This document shows positions 11,299-20,091 of a stretch of 64,000 nucleotides of DNA, piece by piece; positions within the stretch are counted from its first letter, which is position 1; each line of letters starts with the position of its first letter. Location of the stretch: assembly GCF_014640255.1 (NCBI RefSeq), contig NZ_BMGP01000001.1, forward strand, positions 785,851-849,850. The letters are read 5' to 3'. The notes beneath the pieces are model-generated. The model did not search any database, had not been told where the DNA came from, and worked only from the letters and a program-made list of their open reading frames with translations. A program made the position numbers and the translations under genes. The stretch comes from Subtercola lobariae. GTDB lineage: Bacteria; Actinomycetota; Actinomycetes; Actinomycetales; Microbacteriaceae.

Positions 11299-12027
11299 GA
11301 GGTGCAGCAGCTCGCGTAGGTCGGTGATGGTGTGGTCGGGCTTGGTGTGGTGGTACGACTTCGTGCCCTGCTCTGACGCGAAGAGCACGGTTTTCATGCC
11401 GAGTTGCTGTGCGCCGAAGATGTCGCGGTGCATGTCGTTGCCCACGTACAGGGTCTGTTCGGGCGTGATTCCCGCCGCGCCGAAAGCGTCGAGCGCCGTC
11501 TGAAACAGCCGCGCATCGGGTTTGCGGTAGCCGTAGTCGCCCGAGATCACGATGGGGTCGAAGAACGACGCGATACCCACTTTGTGTAGCTCACCTCGCG
11601 CGTAACTCGACTGTGCGTCTGACACGATGGCCAGCGGAAACCGTTCCTGCAGCCGCTGCAGCACCTTACGCGTGTGCGGGTAGAGCTTGAGCTGGCGCCG
11701 CGTCACCCCGCGGTAGCACTCCGAGAGCAACTCGGGCAGCGCGGCGAGCTTCTCGGGCGGCAGCGCCCGGGTGAAGTCGGTGCCTGTTCGCTCGACGAGG
11801 GTTCGCCAGACGCCGGGTGCGTCGAACTCCGGATGCTCTTCTGCGCTAGCCCGCCGCTGTTCCTTGAGAATGCCGAAGTACAGCTCACGCACCTCGTGCC
11901 GCCGTAGATCGATGCCCTGGTACGTCAGCAGATGCCCCACCGCCCGAAACGCCTCGTCGGAGTGATCTTCGGTGCGAATGTCGATGAGGGTTCCGTTGAC
12001 GTCGAAAGCTATGGCCCGAACATCCAC
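11287..12027 (-). CDS. HAD-family hydrolase, class-I cap
   Basis: 246 aa with a GTG start that follows AAGGGG. Motif I is AFDVNGTLID (D9), motif II is in AIVSDAQSSY, motif III lysine in YGYRKPDARLF and motif IV in YVGNDMHRDIFGA. Motif I has DxN rather than DxD, so the second aspartate, needed as acid/base in phosphatases, is asparagine. That pattern is seen in dehalogenase-like members and makes simple phosphatase activity doubtful. The helical cap lies at about 20-110. No operon partner is evident. Confidence 0.85.
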   Translation of the reverse strand: MDVRAIAFDVNGTLIDIRTEDHSDEAFRAVGHLLTYQGIDLRRHEVRELYFGILKEQRRASAEEHPEFDAPGVWRTLVERTGTDFTRALPPEKLAALPELLSECYRGVTRRQLKLYPHTRKVLQRLQERFPLAIVSDAQSSYARGELHKVGIASFFDPIVISGDYGYRKPDARLFQTALDAFGAAGITPEQTLYVGNDMHRDIFGAQQLGMKTVLFASEQGTKSYHHTKPDHTITDLRELLHLVHA

Positions 12028-12077
12028 TGGTCACCCCTTCGTTCGGCCGAATGGCATGGGCGCACTCGCTCTCACGC

Positions 12078-13103
12078 TCACCGACACCACGCTAGCCCGC
12101 CCGCAGCAGACACTTCGCCTGCGAGAGGAGCCGCTGCCGATAACCCCGCCCCGATGTAGTCGTTGCGCGCGATGCGCAGCAGGTTCAGCCCCATGTAGAA
12201 CGGCACACGCGAGGTGATGGAGCCGAACGTGACCTCGTGGTCGGGAAAGTGGCTGGCATATTCCCAGAGAAAGTGCCCGATGAACGGCTCTGCCCGGTAA
12301 CGATCGCCGGTCGCCGACATGAAAGCGTGCTGCAGTTCGCCTGCCACACGGCCCACATCGAACATCCGGTCGCCCCGCACGGTGCGCTCGAGGTCGATGG
12401 CCGCGACGTCGAGCCCGGTGCCGAACAAGAAGTTCGCCGGGGTTGCGTCGCCGTGCAGCCAGACCTGGCGGTCGGCCCACATGCGCGGGCGGCCGAGCCA
12501 GAGGTCGCAGAGCCAGAGCAGCTCGTCGGCATCCCACTGCCCAAGCAGGCCGCGTCGGCGCAACCCGCCGATGAGGCTCGCGAAGTAGCGGCCGTCACTT
12601 GCGAAGTCGACGGCCTCGCCGGTTGCGGTGCGGTTGTGCAGCGTCGCGAGAAAGAACGCGAGCGCCTTCAGCCGCCAGTAGAGGTGCTCGTTGTCGCCGT
12701 ACTGCGTGCACTGGCTGATGGCGCGGCTGAACTCTTCGCCGTCGTAATATTCGACCGCCAGAACGCCGTTCGTCTCGCCGTCGACGCCGAGCGGCCGAAT
12801 CACGTGGTGCGGCGAGCCGACCAGGTCGTAACCGCGCAGACGGTGCAGGCTCTCGAACTCGTTCGAGGCGGTGCGGGTGGCGCGGTCGCGATCCCAGCCG
12901 TATTTCGGGCCATAGAACTTGCAGATGACTCGCGCGCGGCTGAACTTCTCCTCGTAGCCGTAGACGACGTTGCTGCCGGTCAGCTTGAACGCCCGAAAGG
13001 CCGGAGCGGGCTCCCGCACTCCGAGTTGGTCGCGCAGAATCGCGCTGAGAAAGCCGTGCAGGCGGTCTTCGCCGTTGACGTACCCTACGTACGTGCCGAT
13101 CAC
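12078..13103 (-). CDS. Phosphotransferase (APH/choline-kinase-like fold)
   Basis: About 341 aa from a GTG at 13103, which has GGAGG 6 nt upstream; a GTG at 13145 is in frame but lacks such a site. The kinase core shows WLHGDATPANFLFG (217-219 HGD) and AAIDLERTVRGDRMFD (D237), the catalytic and Mg-binding loops of aminoglycoside phosphotransferase-like enzymes. The N-terminal lobe has lysine-containing VICKFYGPKYGW. Despite the fold name, nothing shows antibiotic resistance: this family also includes sugar and choline kinases. Confidence 0.82.
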   Translation of the reverse strand: MIGTYVGYVNGEDRLHGFLSAILRDQLGVREPAPAFRAFKLTGSNVVYGYEEKFSRARVICKFYGPKYGWDRDRATRTASNEFESLHRLRGYDLVGSPHHVIRPLGVDGETNGVLAVEYYDGEEFSRAISQCTQYGDNEHLYWRLKALAFFLATLHNRTATGEAVDFASDGRYFASLIGGLRRRGLLGQWDADELLWLCDLWLGRPRMWADRQVWLHGDATPANFLFGTGLDVAAIDLERTVRGDRMFDVGRVAGELQHAFMSATGDRYRAEPFIGHFLWEYASHFPDHEVTFGSITSRVPFYMGLNLLRIARNDYIGAGLSAAAPLAGEVSAAGGLAWCR

Positions 13104-13230
13104 GTGCCGCCTCCGCAGCCTGGCCGATGGTGCCGGTGAATTCACTCTCTGTTCAGAGACTATGCGCCGCGCGTTTCCGCAGCGTTTCTGGGCAGGTGCT
13201 AGCTGATTACGAGAGTGGATGCTCGGCCGG

Positions 13231-13986
13231 TCACCGTTTGCGCTGCTTCACCTTCACCATCGACGCCGCGCGAACCCACAGCTCGCTGAACGACCGGGCG
13301 GCCTCGGTATTGGGCGCATACGCAGACACAGCGGCACGCTCGGTGCCCATGCGCTCGATCACCACGGAGTTCGGAACCACGATGTTCGACACCTCGGCGT
13401 GCTGCCGGTGCAGGTCGCGAACGGCATCGCGGTGAACGGACTTTCGCCGGTCGACCATGGAGAGAAACGCGAGCACGGGCGCCGGGCGGTCGGCCTCGGC
13501 CACGATCATCCGCACCTGGTCGAGCGAGCGCAGCGCCAACGGCTGCGGCACGAGCGGCACCACCACGAGGTCGGCGGCGTGCAGTGCGTTCTGGGCCACG
13601 AGTGATTCGCCGGGCGGGCAGTCGAGAACGACCACATCGTAGTCGCGGGCAACTGGCGCGAGAATGCGAGTGATGCGTTCGGCAGACTTCTTGGCGGCGT
13701 CGAAGACGAGATCGAGTTCACGGTAACCCGAGTCGGCGGCGATCACGTCGAGACGCCGATTCGGAGTAGAGCGAATGACGCTTCGCGTGCTGGTCTTGCC
13801 GGCCACGAGCGCCTCGATGCCGCCCTTGACCTTCGGTTTCGCATCGAGCAAGTACGTCGAGGCGCCCTGCGCGTCGAGATCCCAGAGCAGAACGCGAAAG
13901 TCACGCGACGCCTCCCAGGCCAGATTCACGGCCGCCGTCGTCTTGCCGACGCCACCCTTGGTGCTGTACACCGCAACGACCTTCAT
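13231..13986 (-). CDS. ParA-family ATPase
   Basis: 251 aa. The deviant Walker A YSTKGGVGKTT is at about residues 8-18, Walker A' in LLWDLDAQGAS and Walker B in YDVVVLDCPPGE. A GTG sits directly before the ATG, giving a choice of start one codon apart. There is no ParB-like gene beside it, so it is an orphan that may position some other cargo. The upstream gap to the phosphotransferase gene is 244 nt from its own start, and the permease on the other strand is divergent. Confidence 0.9.
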   Translation of the reverse strand: MKVVAVYSTKGGVGKTTAAVNLAWEASRDFRVLLWDLDAQGASTYLLDAKPKVKGGIEALVAGKTSTRSVIRSTPNRRLDVIAADSGYRELDLVFDAAKKSAERITRILAPVARDYDVVVLDCPPGESLVAQNALHAADLVVVPLVPQPLALRSLDQVRMIVAEADRPAPVLAFLSMVDRRKSVHRDAVRDLHRQHAEVSNIVVPNSVVIERMGTERAAVSAYAPNTEAARSFSELWVRAASMVKVKQRKR

Positions 13987-14182
13987 CACCGAAGCCTAGG
14001 GGTGAACACGGCATTGCGAGGGGAGCGGCGCGCCCCGAACGGGGAAGCATAGACCGCTGCCGGCACTGCGTAAACTTCGAGTTTTCTCAGAAACGAAGAT
14101 CTAGCGCAGCGATGCAGAGAGACGTATGCTCGATCAAATTTCTGCAGGGCTCCGAGTAACACCTCACACAAAGGTGGGCATC

Positions 14183-15871
14183 ATGACGACCTCGACCGCA
14201 TCGAACTCTTCGCCCGCCGCCGCGGGCCCGTCTGGTGGCGCCGGCGACTCGCCCGCCTTGAAGCGAACCGTGGGGTTCTGGGGCCTCACCTTCGTCTCGC
14301 TCGGCTCCATCATCGGCTCGGGCTGGTTGCTCGGGGCACTCACCGCGGCGAAGTTCGCTGGAGGGTCGGCGCTCATCTCCTGGGTGATCGCTGCCATCAT
14401 GCTCATGGTGCTGGCGCTCATCCACGCTGACCTCGGTGGCGCCTACCCCGTTGCAGGCGGTACGGCGCGCTACCCGCACTACGCCTTCGGCGGCTTCGCG
14501 GGCTTCACCGCAGGCTGGGTTACCTACCTGCAGGCGGTGTTCATCGCGCCGCTCGAGGTGGAGGCTTCGCTCAGCTATGTGAACTCGGTGGGCAACATCA
14601 AGAACGACTTTCCGCTGATCAACGTCGACGGCACCCTCACCACTCAGGGCATCGTGGTGGGCATTCTGGCGATGCTGCTGTTCACGTTCATCAACCTCGG
14701 CGGTGCGCGATGGTTGTCAGACAGCAACACGGGAATCGTCATCTGGAAGACGTTCGTGCCGCTGTTGACCATCGGTGTGCTGATCATCCTCAGTTTTCAT
14801 GCCCAGAACTTCACGGCGAACGGCGGGTTCGCGCCGTTCGGCTTCCACGGCATCTTCGCCGCCCTGCCCGCAGGTGTGGTGTTCGCGCTGCAAGGGTTCG
14901 AGCAGGCCTCGCAGATGGCCGGCGAGGCAAAGAACCCCAAGAAAGACGTAGCGAAGGCGATCATCCTCGCCATGTCGATCGGTGCCCTGCTTTACCTGCT
15001 GCTCGAGGTGGCGTTCATCGGCTCGCTCGACCCGGCGACGCTCATTCAAAACGGCTGGGCGAACCCCATCGGTGCTGGCGATTACGGGCCGTATTACACC
15101 TTGGCGCTCGCCGCAGGGGCCGGCTGGCTCGCCGCGATTCTGATCATCGACGCGGTGATCTCGCCCGGTGGCACAGGGCTCATCTATGTGGGCACGACGG
15201 CGCGCATCTCGTACGCGCTCGGCCTGCCCAACGGTCTGACGCGCATTTCGGCACGAGGTGTGCCCATCTGGTCGCTGGTGCTGGCGAGTCTGCTCGGTAT
15301 CGGTGCTCTGCTGGTGCCGGGGTCAGGATGGCTGCAGTTGGTGGGCTACATCACCGGTGCGACCGCCATCATGTATTCGTTCGCCCCGATTTCGCTCGCG
15401 GCCCTGCGTAAGGCTGACGCGAAGCGCGAGCATCCGTACAAGGTGCCCGCGCCCATGTTCATGCTGCCGCTGGGCTTCGTGTTCGCGAACCTCATCATCT
15501 ACTGGGGCGGATTCGACGCGACCTGGCGTCTGGCTGTCGCCGTGCTCTTCGGGCAGATTCTGTTCGTGATCGCCGCCCTCGTGAAGGCGAAGAACGTGAA
15601 CCTCGCGAAAGCGCGCTGGCAGTCAGCGCTCTGGATCTGGCCGTGGCTGCTCGGCATGTGCATCATCGGCTACCTCGGTGATTTCGGAACCACAGAGCTA
15701 AACCTGCTGCCGGCCGACTGGGACACGCTCATCGTCGCAGCCTTCTCCCTCGTGATCTTCTACTTCGCTGTCAGCCGTCGCATGTCGAGCGCTGACGTCG
15801 AAGCGCAGGTCGAAGAAGACATCGAGCACGAAGAAGAGGCCGACGGGCAGCCGGCGGTGCTGGGGGCGTAG
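14183..15871 (+). CDS. APC-superfamily amino-acid permease
   Basis: About 562 aa from ATG 14183, preceded by AAAGGTGG; the frame is open from 14126. The first helix reads FVSLGSIIGSGWLLGA, the unwound glycine-rich segment of APC carriers, and about 12 transmembrane segments follow. The C-terminal tail is acidic (QVEEDIEHEEEA). Sequence features such as the long spacing of helices 11-12 resemble the bacterial APC permeases for amino acids or polyamines; substrate is open. It is divergent from the ParA gene. Confidence 0.9.
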   Translation: MTTSTASNSSPAAAGPSGGAGDSPALKRTVGFWGLTFVSLGSIIGSGWLLGALTAAKFAGGSALISWVIAAIMLMVLALIHADLGGAYPVAGGTARYPHYAFGGFAGFTAGWVTYLQAVFIAPLEVEASLSYVNSVGNIKNDFPLINVDGTLTTQGIVVGILAMLLFTFINLGGARWLSDSNTGIVIWKTFVPLLTIGVLIILSFHAQNFTANGGFAPFGFHGIFAALPAGVVFALQGFEQASQMAGEAKNPKKDVAKAIILAMSIGALLYLLLEVAFIGSLDPATLIQNGWANPIGAGDYGPYYTLALAAGAGWLAAILIIDAVISPGGTGLIYVGTTARISYALGLPNGLTRISARGVPIWSLVLASLLGIGALLVPGSGWLQLVGYITGATAIMYSFAPISLAALRKADAKREHPYKVPAPMFMLPLGFVFANLIIYWGGFDATWRLAVAVLFGQILFVIAALVKAKNVNLAKARWQSALWIWPWLLGMCIIGYLGDFGTTELNLLPADWDTLIVAAFSLVIFYFAVSRRMSSADVEAQVEEDIEHEEEADGQPAVLGA

Positions 15872-15992
15872 GGGTCTCGCGGCGGGGCGCGGCGGCGCGG
15901 CCCGGCCCAGCTGGCGTGCGGTGGCCGAGGCTGGCGCGGCCGGTCTGGCGGGCGCGGCGGCTGCGCTCAGCTCTCCGGTGCAGAATTGGCAC

Positions 15993-16949
15993 ATGGAGAA
16001 GATGTGGTTTGCGACCGATTTCGGCGGCCTCGATGTGTTCGAAGAGCGCGAGGTCGAAGTGGATGCGCCCCAGCCGGGCGAAGTCACCATCGAGGTGCGG
16101 GCGGCGGGCATGAACCCGGCCGACTACAAGCACGTGGCGCGGCAGGGTGACCGATCTATTCTGCCGATCAGGGTCGGGTACGAGGTGTCGGGAGTCATCC
16201 GGGCCCTCGGCGAAAGCACCGAGATCGCGTCGGGCGGGGGAGCGGTCGGCGACGAAGTGATTGCGTTCCGTGTCTCGGGTGGATACTCGAGCGCCATCAC
16301 GGTGCCTGGCAAAGATGTGTTCGCGAAGCCGGCATCCATTGGCTTCGATGAAGCGGCGAACCTGCTGCTCGCCGGTGCGACGGCCGCCGAGATGCTGGCC
16401 GTGACCGGTGTGGCCGCGGGCGACACGATTCTGTTGAACGGTGCCTCAGGCGCGGTGGGCGTCAGCGTGCTGCAGCAGGCGCGGCTCATCGGCGCCACCG
16501 TGATCGGCACGGCGAGCGAGGCGAACTTCGACGTGGTGCGCCGCTTCGGCGGCACCCCGGTGGCCTATGGCCCCGGCCTCGAGCAGCGCGTGCGTGCCGC
16601 AGCGGCCGCGGATGCACGGCCGAGCGGCATCGTGGCTGGGCTCGACGCCGTCGGTACCGACGAAGCGAGCGAGGTGTCGCTGGCGCTGGTGCCCGACCGG
16701 CAGCGCATCGTGACCATCGCCGCGGCGCCCCTGGCGAAGCAGCACGGATTCATCGCCATCGGCGGAGCCATGCCCGAAAGCGCAGCCTTTCGCGATGCAG
16801 CGCGCGCCCGTCTGATCGCTCTCGCCGCGGATGGATCGCTCGTGGTGCCCATGGCGCGCACCTACCCCCTCGCCGACGCGAAGGAGGCGCTGCGCTACCT
16901 CAGCTCGCAGCACCCCGGAGGCAAGGTCGCGCTCATCCCCGAGCACTGA
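15993..16949 (+). CDS. NADP-dependent quinone-oxidoreductase-like enzyme (MDR superfamily)
   Basis: About 318 aa from ATG 15993; the open frame begins at 15921 in low-complexity GC-rich sequence that I take as leader. The GroES-like N-domain (about 25-130) includes AAGMNPADYKH, and the Rossmann domain has the loop NGASGAVGVSVLQQA. No structural zinc cysteines are present, as in quinone reductase/zeta-crystallin types. Likely a soluble NADPH-dependent reductase of quinones or enones. It converges on the Na+/H+ antiporter gene. Confidence 0.88.
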   Translation: MEKMWFATDFGGLDVFEEREVEVDAPQPGEVTIEVRAAGMNPADYKHVARQGDRSILPIRVGYEVSGVIRALGESTEIASGGGAVGDEVIAFRVSGGYSSAITVPGKDVFAKPASIGFDEAANLLLAGATAAEMLAVTGVAAGDTILLNGASGAVGVSVLQQARLIGATVIGTASEANFDVVRRFGGTPVAYGPGLEQRVRAAAAADARPSGIVAGLDAVGTDEASEVSLALVPDRQRIVTIAAAPLAKQHGFIAIGGAMPESAAFRDAARARLIALAADGSLVVPMARTYPLADAKEALRYLSSQHPGGKVALIPEH

Positions 16950-16995
16950 CACCGCCACCCGCGTCGCGCAGCGGGCAGCGCGGGCGGGCGCAGCG

Positions 16996-18585
16996 TCAGG
17001 TGCCGTCTTCGGGCGGCGGCGCCAGTCGCAGCTCCTCGAGGTCGAGGCGTGCTTGCACGCGGCGCTGCACGACGTCGTCGATGAGGCCCTCGCGGCGCAG
17101 GCGGTCGATCGCCTCGCGCTTCTTGGGTACGAGGGCTGACTGCAGGTCGTTTTTGAGGTCGACCTCGTTGGGTTCGCGGGCGGCGAGTTCGGGGTGGCCG
17201 TCTTCGCGGTGGATGCGCGACAGCTTGTGCTCGAGCAGGCTGCGCACGGCGTCGACCGTGGCAGGGGGTGAGTCGAGCGTTGCCGCCACGGCGGGCAGAG
17301 CATCCAACTCGGCCCGCAGGCCCGTCTGCTCGGCGAGCAGCTCTTCGTCGAACTCAGTAGGGTCGGGGTCGAGCTTCGCCCACCGCACGATGGCGGGCAT
17401 GGTGAGGCCCTGCACCACAAGAGTGAAGAGGATGTCGATGAACGTCGTCGCGATGATCAGGTCGCGGTAGGGCAGCGGAGCACCCGAACTCGTGGTGGTG
17501 GGCAGCGCCAGCGCGGCCGCGAGGGAGACCGCCCCGCGAAACCCGGCCCAGGCATTGGGTATGCGCTGCCGAAACCGGATTCGCCGGGTGCGCTGCACCG
17601 GTCTTCGGTCGAAGAACCGAATGACGTACGGAATCGTGTTCGACCACACCAGCCGCGTGGCGAAGATCGCGACGGCGATGATCAGGCCGAAGCCCACGGT
17701 TGCCGCCCATCCACTGCCCAGACCCTCGGTCACCGTGTGCAGCTCGAATCCGATCAGAATGAACAACGCACCGTTCAGAATGAACGTGCTGAGCTGCCAG
17801 AACCCGAACGACTGCTCACGCATGCTCGCCGTGACCAGGCGCGGGGCGGTCTGGCTGAGCAGCAGCCCGCAACTGACCACCGCGACCACCCCCGACACGT
17901 GAAAGTATTCGGCCGGCAGATAGGCGACGAACGGCGTGACGACGCTCAGCGTGTTCACCAGCAGCTTGTCGTGTACGAGTTTGCGTATCTGCACGACCAC
18001 CAAGCCGACGGCTATTCCGATGGCGATTCCGACCGCGTACGATGCGACGAACTGCAGGGCGGCGAAGCCGAGCGTGATGGGTGTTCCGCTGACGGCGGCA
18101 CCGAGTGCGATGGCGTACACGACCAGAGCGGTTCCGTCGTTGATGAGGCTCTCAGCGCGCAGAATCGTGGCATTGCGCCGCGGCAAGTGGCCGGCGACCG
18201 AGGCGACTGCGGTGGCGTCGGTGGGCGCCAAGATGGCTCCGAGAACGAAAGCGATGGGCCAGGGCATACCGAACCCGTGTGCGATGGCGGCCACGACCCC
18301 GGCCGTCACAAGTACGAGCACAATGGCGCTGAGCACGATCACCCTGAGGTTGCGGCGAATCTCGCGCAACGAGGTGTTCAGCGACTCCCAGTAGAGCAGC
18401 GCGGGCAAGAACAGCAGAATCACGAGGTCGGGCGGCAGGGCGATTCCGCTCAGAAACGGAATGAACCCCAGCGCCGCCCCGAGCACGAGCAGCACGAGCG
18501 GCGGCGGTAGACGCAGCTTTCTGGCGAGAGCCCCACCACCGATGATGGTCAGACCGATGATCACCAGAATCTCGAGCCCCAGCAT
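16996..18585 (-). CDS. CPA1-type Na+/H+ antiporter
   Basis: 529 aa. A membrane domain of about 12 helices covers residues 1-410 and carries the ion-binding signature: APTDAT at 120-125 (D123) and AESLINDGTA with N149-D150. A charged cytoplasmic tail of about 110 residues, predicted helical, follows. The ATG at 18585 has GGGAGGGG upstream. The enzyme exchanges cytoplasmic Na+ for H+ to control pH and salt. Confidence 0.93.
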   Translation of the reverse strand: MLGLEILVIIGLTIIGGGALARKLRLPPPLVLLVLGAALGFIPFLSGIALPPDLVILLFLPALLYWESLNTSLREIRRNLRVIVLSAIVLVLVTAGVVAAIAHGFGMPWPIAFVLGAILAPTDATAVASVAGHLPRRNATILRAESLINDGTALVVYAIALGAAVSGTPITLGFAALQFVASYAVGIAIGIAVGLVVVQIRKLVHDKLLVNTLSVVTPFVAYLPAEYFHVSGVVAVVSCGLLLSQTAPRLVTASMREQSFGFWQLSTFILNGALFILIGFELHTVTEGLGSGWAATVGFGLIIAVAIFATRLVWSNTIPYVIRFFDRRPVQRTRRIRFRQRIPNAWAGFRGAVSLAAALALPTTTSSGAPLPYRDLIIATTFIDILFTLVVQGLTMPAIVRWAKLDPDPTEFDEELLAEQTGLRAELDALPAVAATLDSPPATVDAVRSLLEHKLSRIHREDGHPELAAREPNEVDLKNDLQSALVPKKREAIDRLRREGLIDDVVQRRVQARLDLEELRLAPPPEDGT

Positions 18586-18657
18586 GGTCGCCCCTCCCGT
18601 GTGCAGTGCGTGCGTGCGAATCGATCGGCTGCCGGATGACCGGCAATACTTGAAGCT

Positions 18658-19053
18658 ATGACACTCTCACCAGAACTGCTCACCCTGCTCCGCAAACCGA
18701 GCCTGTGCTTCATCGCCACGACCATGCCCGACGGTTCGCCTCAGCTCACCGAGACCTGGGTCGACACCGACGGAGAGAACGTGGTGATCAATACCGTGGC
18801 CGGTTTTCAGAAGGTGCGCAACATCGAGCGTGATCCGCGGGTCGCCGTGGCCATCGCCGACCCCGGCGAGCCCACCCGCTACGTGCAGGTGCGCGGAACG
18901 GTCATCGCGACGCGCACCGAGGGTGCAGCTGAGCACATCAACGAGCTCTCGCACAAGTACACGGGCAGCGACTACCCCTGGTACGGCGGCCGCGACCAGA
19001 CCCGCGTGATGCTCATCATCGAGCCGAACTCGGTGACCGCGCCGCGCAGCTGA
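18658..19053 (+). CDS. PPOX-class F420/FMN-dependent oxidoreductase
   Basis: 131 aa with the split-barrel flavin fold of the pyridoxamine-5'-phosphate-oxidase-like superfamily: FIATTMPDGSPQLTETWVDTDG in the first strands, FQKVRNIERDPRVAVAIADP in the middle and VRGTVI near the end. Proteins of this length and pattern in actinobacteria usually use F420 or FMN to reduce small molecules. It is divergent from the antiporter; the small stem TGCCGG/CCGGCA at 18630-18645 lies in the gap. Confidence 0.87.
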   Translation: MTLSPELLTLLRKPSLCFIATTMPDGSPQLTETWVDTDGENVVINTVAGFQKVRNIERDPRVAVAIADPGEPTRYVQVRGTVIATRTEGAAEHINELSHKYTGSDYPWYGGRDQTRVMLIIEPNSVTAPRS

Positions 19054-19178
19054 CCGCTGCGGCCGAATGGATGCCCGGCCCACCGCCCTACGTCGAAACC
19101 CCCGCTCGCGCAAGCACTGTGCCCGGCGCCGGCCGCCGCCTAGCGTGAGAGAACGCACCAGCCAGCCGAGGAGGACCC

Positions 19179-19757
19179 GTGTCGACGAACAAGCGCACCA
19201 TGAAATGCTCGCCCGACGACGTTTTTGCGGTCGTGGCCGAGGGCTGGTACTTTCCCACTTGGGTGGTGGGGGCATCCCGCATGCGCGATGTCGACGCCGC
19301 CTGGCCGCACGTCGGATCGCACCTGCACCACTCGTTCGGAGTCTGGCCCGCACTCATCAACGACGCAACCACCTCGCTGCAGTGGAACCCACCGCACCGA
19401 GTCGTCATGCAGCCCAAGGGCTGGCCGCTCGGCGAGGCCCGTGTGACCATCGAGGTCGAGCCCCACAAAAAGGGCTGCCTGGTGAAGATCGACGAGCATC
19501 CGGTGCGGGGGCCTGGCGCGCTCGTGCCTCGTGCGGCGATGGATGTTCTGCTGCACATCCGCAACACCGAAACGCTGCGCCGGCTCGCCTACCTCGCCGA
19601 GGCCGGAGCGGGCACGCTGACCCCCGACATGGCCCCCACCGACGCCGACCGCACCCTGCCGAAGCGCGCCTCGCGCGGCACCTTCCGTCGCCTGCTCCTC
19701 TACGCCGGAGTCGCCGCCACCGCGGTCGCCCTCGCGCGTCGCGTGGCGCGCGCCTAA
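19179..19757 (+). CDS. SRPBCC-family protein
   Basis: 192 aa from GTG 19179, which follows GAGGAGGA. Residues 5-150 fit the START/Bet v 1-like SRPBCC fold (VFAVVAEGWYFPTWVVGASRMR at the start of the cavity). The tail has one hydrophobic stretch at about 170-187 flanked by arginines, perhaps a membrane contact. Such proteins bind hydrophobic ligands; this one has no clear partner gene. Confidence 0.83.
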   Translation: MSTNKRTMKCSPDDVFAVVAEGWYFPTWVVGASRMRDVDAAWPHVGSHLHHSFGVWPALINDATTSLQWNPPHRVVMQPKGWPLGEARVTIEVEPHKKGCLVKIDEHPVRGPGALVPRAAMDVLLHIRNTETLRRLAYLAEAGAGTLTPDMAPTDADRTLPKRASRGTFRRLLLYAGVAATAVALARRVARA

Positions 19758-20091
19758 CCCCCTCCCGCCCAAAACCCGCGCGCCGCCGCGCCACGCGCGC
19801 CGCCGCACCACGCGCCACGCGCGCCGCCCGCCCCGCGCCCTGGTTCCATTCCACCGCACCTCACCCCGCCGCGCCCACCCCGAGCGCGACCTTTCCGGGC
19901 GACCGCGACCGCCGAGGCGGTCGCTCTCGACCGCAACCCTCGGCGCTCGCCGAAACGGTCGCTCTCGTCCGGAAGCGGGGCCGTCAGTTCAGCGCGACCT
20001 TTCCGGTCGCTCTCGCCCGAAACGCGGAGCGCTCGTGCGATGCGGTCGCTCTCATCGAGGTGGCCGGTTCCGGGGTGCGGCGCGGGTGGTG
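19758..20091. repeat. 334-bp gene-free interval with dispersed direct repeats
   Basis: No credible gene lies here. The first 100 nt is extremely GC-rich. The rest holds four copies of GGTCGCTCTC at about 19919, 19957, 20005 and 20044, spaced 38, 48 and 39 nt apart, and two copies of GCGCGACCTTTCCGG at 19884-19898 and 19992-20006. The copies are imperfectly periodic and sit between two converging genes. Confidence 0.7.

Noticed and set aside
12078-13103. Aminoglycoside resistance gene
   Set aside because: Only the general phosphotransferase fold motifs are seen; nothing places it with resistance enzymes and the neighbours are unrelated.
14068-14105. Partly symmetric AT-rich segment before the APC permease (CTTCGAGTTT to AAACGAAG)
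   Set aside because: The arms are short and bulged, and no matching regulator is present; not enough for a site.
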